In this document: piece after piece, positions 7,306 to 10,107 of the stretch
How the letters are laid out: every line of letters begins with the position of its first letter
Position numbering within the stretch: position 1 is the first letter of the stretch
Source of the DNA: Vicinamibacteria bacterium
Lineage (GTDB): Bacteria > Acidobacteriota > Vicinamibacteria > Vicinamibacterales > 2-12-FULL-66-21
Reading direction: 5' to 3'
Assembly (NCBI GenBank): GCA_025937075.1
Contig: JAICSD010000127.1
Span: 1 to 10,107, forward strand
Length of the DNA stretch: 10,107 bases
Notes under the pieces: model-generated
Seen by the model: the letters and a program-made list of their open reading frames with translations, nothing else
Told to the model about the DNA's origin: nothing
Database searches by the model: none
Translations under genes and position numbers: made by a program

Positions 7306-7674
7306 ATGACGACTCCTTACGACATCCAAGATCGTTCCTTCTTGTTCGCGTGTCGCATTGTCGATTTCTGCAAACCGCTTTTCGGCCCGCCCACGGTTCT
7401 GCGGGAGCTCTCCCGGCAGCTGATTCGAGCGGGGACGTCGATTGGGCGAATCTGGAGGAAGGCGGAGGCGGGTCAGACGAAACCAGACTTCCGGACGAAG
7501 GTTTCGATATCTCGCAAAGACGCGCGGGAGGCGCGATACTGGCTGCGATTGATTGGTCATGCCGAGCCGCGACTGAGGAGCGAGACGGCGTCGCTCATCG
7601 ACGAGGCGCGCCAGATTATCCAGATTCTGACGGCTATCAAGAGAAATGCCGAGCGGAACGACCGGCGCGGCTAA
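7306..7674 (+). CDS. S23 / four-helix-bundle protein (23S rRNA intervening-sequence protein family)
   Basis: The 122-residue protein matches the stand-alone four-helix-bundle family. It has YDIQDRSFLFACRIVDFC at the N-terminus (helix 1), LSRQLIRAGTSIG (35-47), AEAGQTKPDF (53-62), KVSISRKDAREARYWLRLI (65-83) and the terminal helix LIDEARQIIQILTAIKRNA. The cellular role of the free-standing proteins is unknown; the fold also occurs in Avd, the accessory protein of diversity-generating retroelements. It is the only plus-strand gene here and is convergent with nothing obvious: both neighbours are on the minus strand. ATG 7306-7308 fits the family's N-terminus, although only a distant AAGGTG (7285-7290) resembles a ribosome binding site. 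Oddity: residues 48-52 read RIWRK where the family has ANLEE or similar; the missing ANLEE is encoded in the -1 frame at 7446-7460. The upstream region and the 5' part of the gene look less GC-rich than the flanking operons. It lies between inverted repeat arrays. Confidence 0.85.
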   Translation: MTTPYDIQDRSFLFACRIVDFCKPLFGPPTVLRELSRQLIRAGTSIGRIWRKAEAGQTKPDFRTKVSISRKDAREARYWLRLIGHAEPRLRSETASLIDEARQIIQILTAIKRNAERNDRRG

Positions 7675-7696
7675 TGCGAATACATGCTTTCGGCAT

Positions 7697-7798
7697 TCGG
7701 CATTGACACGCGACTCATACCCGGCATTGACAAGCGACAGCACCCGGCATTGATGCGCGTCAGTACCCGGCATTGACAAGCGAGCACCCGGCATTGAC
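7697..7798. repeat. Right repeat array: five copies of the CGGCATTGAC core at 21-24 bp period
   Basis: Core copies start at 7698, 7722, 7745, 7768 and 7789, giving spacings of 24, 23, 23 and 21 bp. Copies 2-5 are each preceded by ACC, giving ACCCGGCATTGA; copy 3 ends in GAT instead of GAC. An extra fragment CGGCATT sits at 7691-7697. Linkers are related but not identical (AAGCGACAGC, GCGCGTCAGT, AAGCGAGC). The array starts 17 bp after the S23 stop and ends 9 bp before the stop codon of the permease gene on the opposite strand. It is in reverse orientation to the left array. Confidence 0.9.
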
Positions 7799-7806
7799 AG
7801 AGCGCC

Positions 7807-10107
7807 TCACTCGGTGCGTAGGGCAACCACTGGGTCGACCTTCAGCGCCCGGCGTGACGGAACATACGTCGCAGCGAACGCGACGGCGAGCATTACGAGC
7901 GCGACGGCCGCCAACGTGGCCGGATCGCTCGTGCCGACGCCAAAGAGGAATGCCGAGAGCGCGCGCCCCACGATGAGGGCGCCAACGAGTCCGGCGACAA
8001 TGCCAGCCGCTGTGAGCAGCAGCCCTTCGCGGATGACGGGGCCGAGCACCTGCCGGCGCCCGGCGCCCAGCGCGATGCGGATGCCGAACTCGCGCGTCCG
8101 CTGCGCGACGGTGTAGCTGATCAGCCCGTACACGCCCACGGCGGCGAGAATCAGCGCGAGCCCTGCGAAGAGGCCGATGAGCGTGGCCCTGAAGCGCGGC
8201 TCGTCGACGTTGCGGTCGATCTCGGATTGCAGCGAGTTGATGTCGCCGAACGAGAGATCGTTGTCGATCGCGCCGAGCTGTGCCTTCAGCAGACCGGCCA
8301 CCGCGGACTGCGGCAGCGAGCTTCTGATCGCGACGCTCGTGAACGGCAGCGCGAACTGCTCGTACGGCAGATAGAGGAGTGGCGGCGGTTGCTGGTTGAG
8401 GCCGAGTTGCCGGGCGTCGCCCACGACGCCCACGATCATGGACCACGGCTCGTCGGACTTGTCGTCGAACCGCAGGCGCTTTCCGACCGGATTCTCGCCT
8501 GGCCAGTATTGCCTCGCTAACACCGCGCTGACGATCGCGACAGGGGGCGCCGTCTCCAGGTCGCGATCCGTGAACGTGCGGCCGGACAGGAGCGGAATCC
8601 CCATCGCTGCGAAGTAGCCCCCTGAGACGGTGCCAAGATGCGCGAACGGCCGGTCGCTTCGCGATGCTGACGGACGTCCTTCGATGTAGAACGATCCGCT
8701 GGCGCTGTCGCCATGGAACGGCCCGGGGAACCCCACGCCGGCGGCTTCCAACTCGGGCCGCTGCCGCAGTCCCTCGATGATCCGCCGGTACACGCGCGTC
8801 TGATCTGCGCCTTTCGGGTAGCGGCTCTGGGGCACCATCAGGTCGGCAATGACGACGTGCTCCGGTCTGAAGCCGGAGTCGACGCGCTGCAGCCGGAGGA
8901 AGCTGTTCGCCAGCAGCCCGGCACCCGCGAGCAGCACCAACGTCAGCGCGATTTCGCTGACGACGAGCGCGGCCCGTCCGCGCGCGCGCCGGCTGCCGCG
9001 CTCGCCGGCTTCCTTCATCACGTGGCCGGTGTCTGTTCGTGATGCCTGCAGCGCCGGAAGAATGCCGAAGAGGAGTCCGGTGACGAGCGACGCGAGCAGC
9101 GTCACCATCATGACGGTCACATCGAGGCTGATGGCATCCATTCTCGGCAGCCCGCGCGGGACGAGGCGGAGCAGGATGCTGATCAGCCAGGAGCTGAGGA
9201 GCAGGCCGAGCATGCCGCCCGCGAGTCCGAGCACGAGGCTTTCGGTGAGGAGCTGCCGAATCAGGTGGCCGCGACCGGCTCCCAGCGCTGAGCGAATGGC
9301 GAGCTCACGCCGGCGTCCGGTGGCGCGCGCGATCAGCAGGCTGGAGACGTTGGCGCACGCGATGAGCAGCACGAGCCCGACGGCGGATTGAATGAGCAGC
9401 AGCGCGTCCCGCACGCTGCCGACGAGATCCTCGCGGATGGGCGTCAGGCGCAGGTTCCGGCCGCCGCTCGTTGCCGCGTGCTCCTGCTGGATTGCCGCGG
9501 AGACGAGGTGCAGGTCCTCTTCCGCCGCCGATAAGCTCACGCCTGGCTTCAACCGCGCGACCGCCTGAAAGTACTGAACGTCGCGGTTGGTCAGCGGATC
9601 CTTCACGTCGATCGGCGAAGGGGGAACGGACAGGGGCGAACGCAGCCACAGCGCGGCATGCTCCGGCCACGCGAATCCCTTCGGCATCACGGCGATGACC
9701 GTGTACGGCTCGCCGTTGACGCGGACGCGCTGGCCTATGCCGGCGGGATCGTTTGCGAAGAGCTGCTGCCAGGCCTCGAACCCGAGCACGGCGACCCGTT
9801 CGGCTGGCGCGTCGTTGCCGGTGAACGTGCGCCCCAGGGCCGCGCGCGTGCCCACGACGTCGAAGAACGACGGCGTCACCCACGCGCCCTGCAGTTGCGC
9901 GGGGTTGCCCGCGGCCGCCGCCGCGAAGATGTCCTCTCGAAACCCGGCCAGCGCCGCGAGCGTCCGGTTGTTGCGCAGGAGATCCATGAAGTCCCCCGCG
10001 GAATGATTGCTGTCCTTGCCGTCGCGCGAGACCGTGGCAACCCTCACCACGCGCGCCTCGTCCGGAAAGGGCAGCGGCCTCAGAAGGACGCCGTTCACCA
10101 CGCTGAA
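7807..10107 (-). CDS. ADOP/MacB-type ABC-transporter permease (duplicated FtsX domains), 5' end beyond right edge
   Basis: The visible 766 residues begin FSVVNGVLLRPLPFPDE, the stretch that follows the first membrane helix in MacB-like permeases, so the true start lies past the window end. Order of domains: MacB periplasmic core domain (about 1-230); first FtsX domain with helices near VGLVLLIACANVSSLLI, a GLAGGMLGLLLSSWL segment and VTLLASLVTGLLFGI; a second helix-plus-periplasmic module starting at ALVVSEIALTLVLLAGAGLLA; and a second FtsX domain near the C-terminus with three helices (LIGLFAGLALILAAVGVYGLI; LLLTAAGIVAGLVGALIVG; LAAVALVMLAVAFAATYV). The motifs RRRELAIRSALGAGR and RTREFGIRIALGAGRR mark the two related halves. 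This duplicated layout is that of ADOP-family permeases, which usually lack a linked ATPase gene; transported substrate unknown. The gene ends LKVDPVVALRTE with TGA at 7807-7809, directly beside the repeat array. Confidence 0.9.
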   Translation of the reverse strand, partial: FSVVNGVLLRPLPFPDEARVVRVATVSRDGKDSNHSAGDFMDLLRNNRTLAALAGFREDIFAAAAAGNPAQLQGAWVTPSFFDVVGTRAALGRTFTGNDAPAERVAVLGFEAWQQLFANDPAGIGQRVRVNGEPYTVIAVMPKGFAWPEHAALWLRSPLSVPPSPIDVKDPLTNRDVQYFQAVARLKPGVSLSAAEEDLHLVSAAIQQEHAATSGGRNLRLTPIREDLVGSVRDALLLIQSAVGLVLLIACANVSSLLIARATGRRRELAIRSALGAGRGHLIRQLLTESLVLGLAGGMLGLLLSSWLISILLRLVPRGLPRMDAISLDVTVMMVTLLASLVTGLLFGILPALQASRTDTGHVMKEAGERGSRRARGRAALVVSEIALTLVLLAGAGLLANSFLRLQRVDSGFRPEHVVIADLMVPQSRYPKGADQTRVYRRIIEGLRQRPELEAAGVGFPGPFHGDSASGSFYIEGRPSASRSDRPFAHLGTVSGGYFAAMGIPLLSGRTFTDRDLETAPPVAIVSAVLARQYWPGENPVGKRLRFDDKSDEPWSMIVGVVGDARQLGLNQQPPPLLYLPYEQFALPFTSVAIRSSLPQSAVAGLLKAQLGAIDNDLSFGDINSLQSEIDRNVDEPRFRATLIGLFAGLALILAAVGVYGLISYTVAQRTREFGIRIALGAGRRQVLGPVIREGLLLTAAGIVAGLVGALIVGRALSAFLFGVGTSDPATLAAVALVMLAVAFAATYVPSRRALKVDPVVALRTE

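Larger units (their letters stand above)
7129..7777. repeat. Inverted repeat bracketing the S23 gene (arms 7129-7147 and 7759-7777)
   Basis: The right arm reads GTCAGTACCCGGCATTGAC on the plus strand; the left arm is its exact reverse complement, 19 of 19 bases. The 611 bp between them hold the whole S23 gene with its leader. The arms are embedded in longer arrays of the same core, so this may be the best-preserved pair among many inverted copies rather than classical terminal inverted repeats. No target-site duplication is recognisable outside the arms. Confidence 0.8.

Noticed and set aside
7306..7674. Avd of a diversity-generating retroelement or 23S rRNA intervening sequence
   Set aside because: Same fold family, but no reverse transcriptase, no template/variable repeat pair and no rRNA sequence is visible in the window.
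7207..7794. Minus-strand open frame of 195 codons antisense to the S23 gene
   Set aside because: No family similarity and it runs through the repeat array; the plus strand has the recognised S23 protein.

Overview
The window is GC-rich and gene-dense. A PadR regulator, a MacB/FtsX-type permease with the architecture of the acidobacterial duplicated orphan permeases (ADOP), a large Asp-box (BNR/sortilin-like) secreted protein and a stand-alone S23 four-helix-bundle protein together suggest an Acidobacteriota genome, perhaps a soil Vicinamibacteria-like lineage. This is inferred from gene families only; no rRNA or marker gene is present.

Layout, left to right: (1) 1-198, minus: 5' end of a PadR regulator gene that leaves the window on the left. 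(2) 361-7007, minus: a compact four-gene unit. In transcription order it is a secreted Asp-box repeat protein (3831-7007), a Tat-exported GH109-type NAD-dependent glycosidase of the Gfo/Idh/MocA fold (2461-3810), a sugar-1-phosphate nucleotidyltransferase (1650-2456, TTG start) and a galactokinase-family GHMP sugar kinase (361-1653). Junctions are ATGA overlaps or a 4-base gap, so the four are almost certainly co-transcribed and partly translationally coupled. (3) 7008-7806: an accessory island with a plus-strand S23 gene (7306-7674) between two arrays of a short repeat (core CCGGCATTGAC) that are inverted relative to each other and point away from the gene; one 19-bp stretch is a perfect inverted repeat across the cassette. 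(4) 7807-10107, minus: an ADOP-type permease gene whose 5' end is beyond the right edge.

Functional reading: the first two products of the operon are exported, and the second looks like an alpha-N-acetylgalactosaminidase-type enzyme. The last two are cytoplasmic and together would convert a free sugar to sugar-1-phosphate and then to NDP-sugar. The operon is therefore best read as extracellular sugar release coupled to intracellular salvage; GalNAc to UDP-GalNAc is an attractive but unproven substrate. The kinase has Lys where classical galactokinases have the sugar-contacting Glu (GKHTDY instead of GEHTDY), which supports a changed specificity.

The most unusual part is the S23 island. Besides the inverted repeat arrays, the S23 gene shows what looks like a pair of compensating one-base indels that replaces the family's conserved ANLEE stretch with RIWRK.
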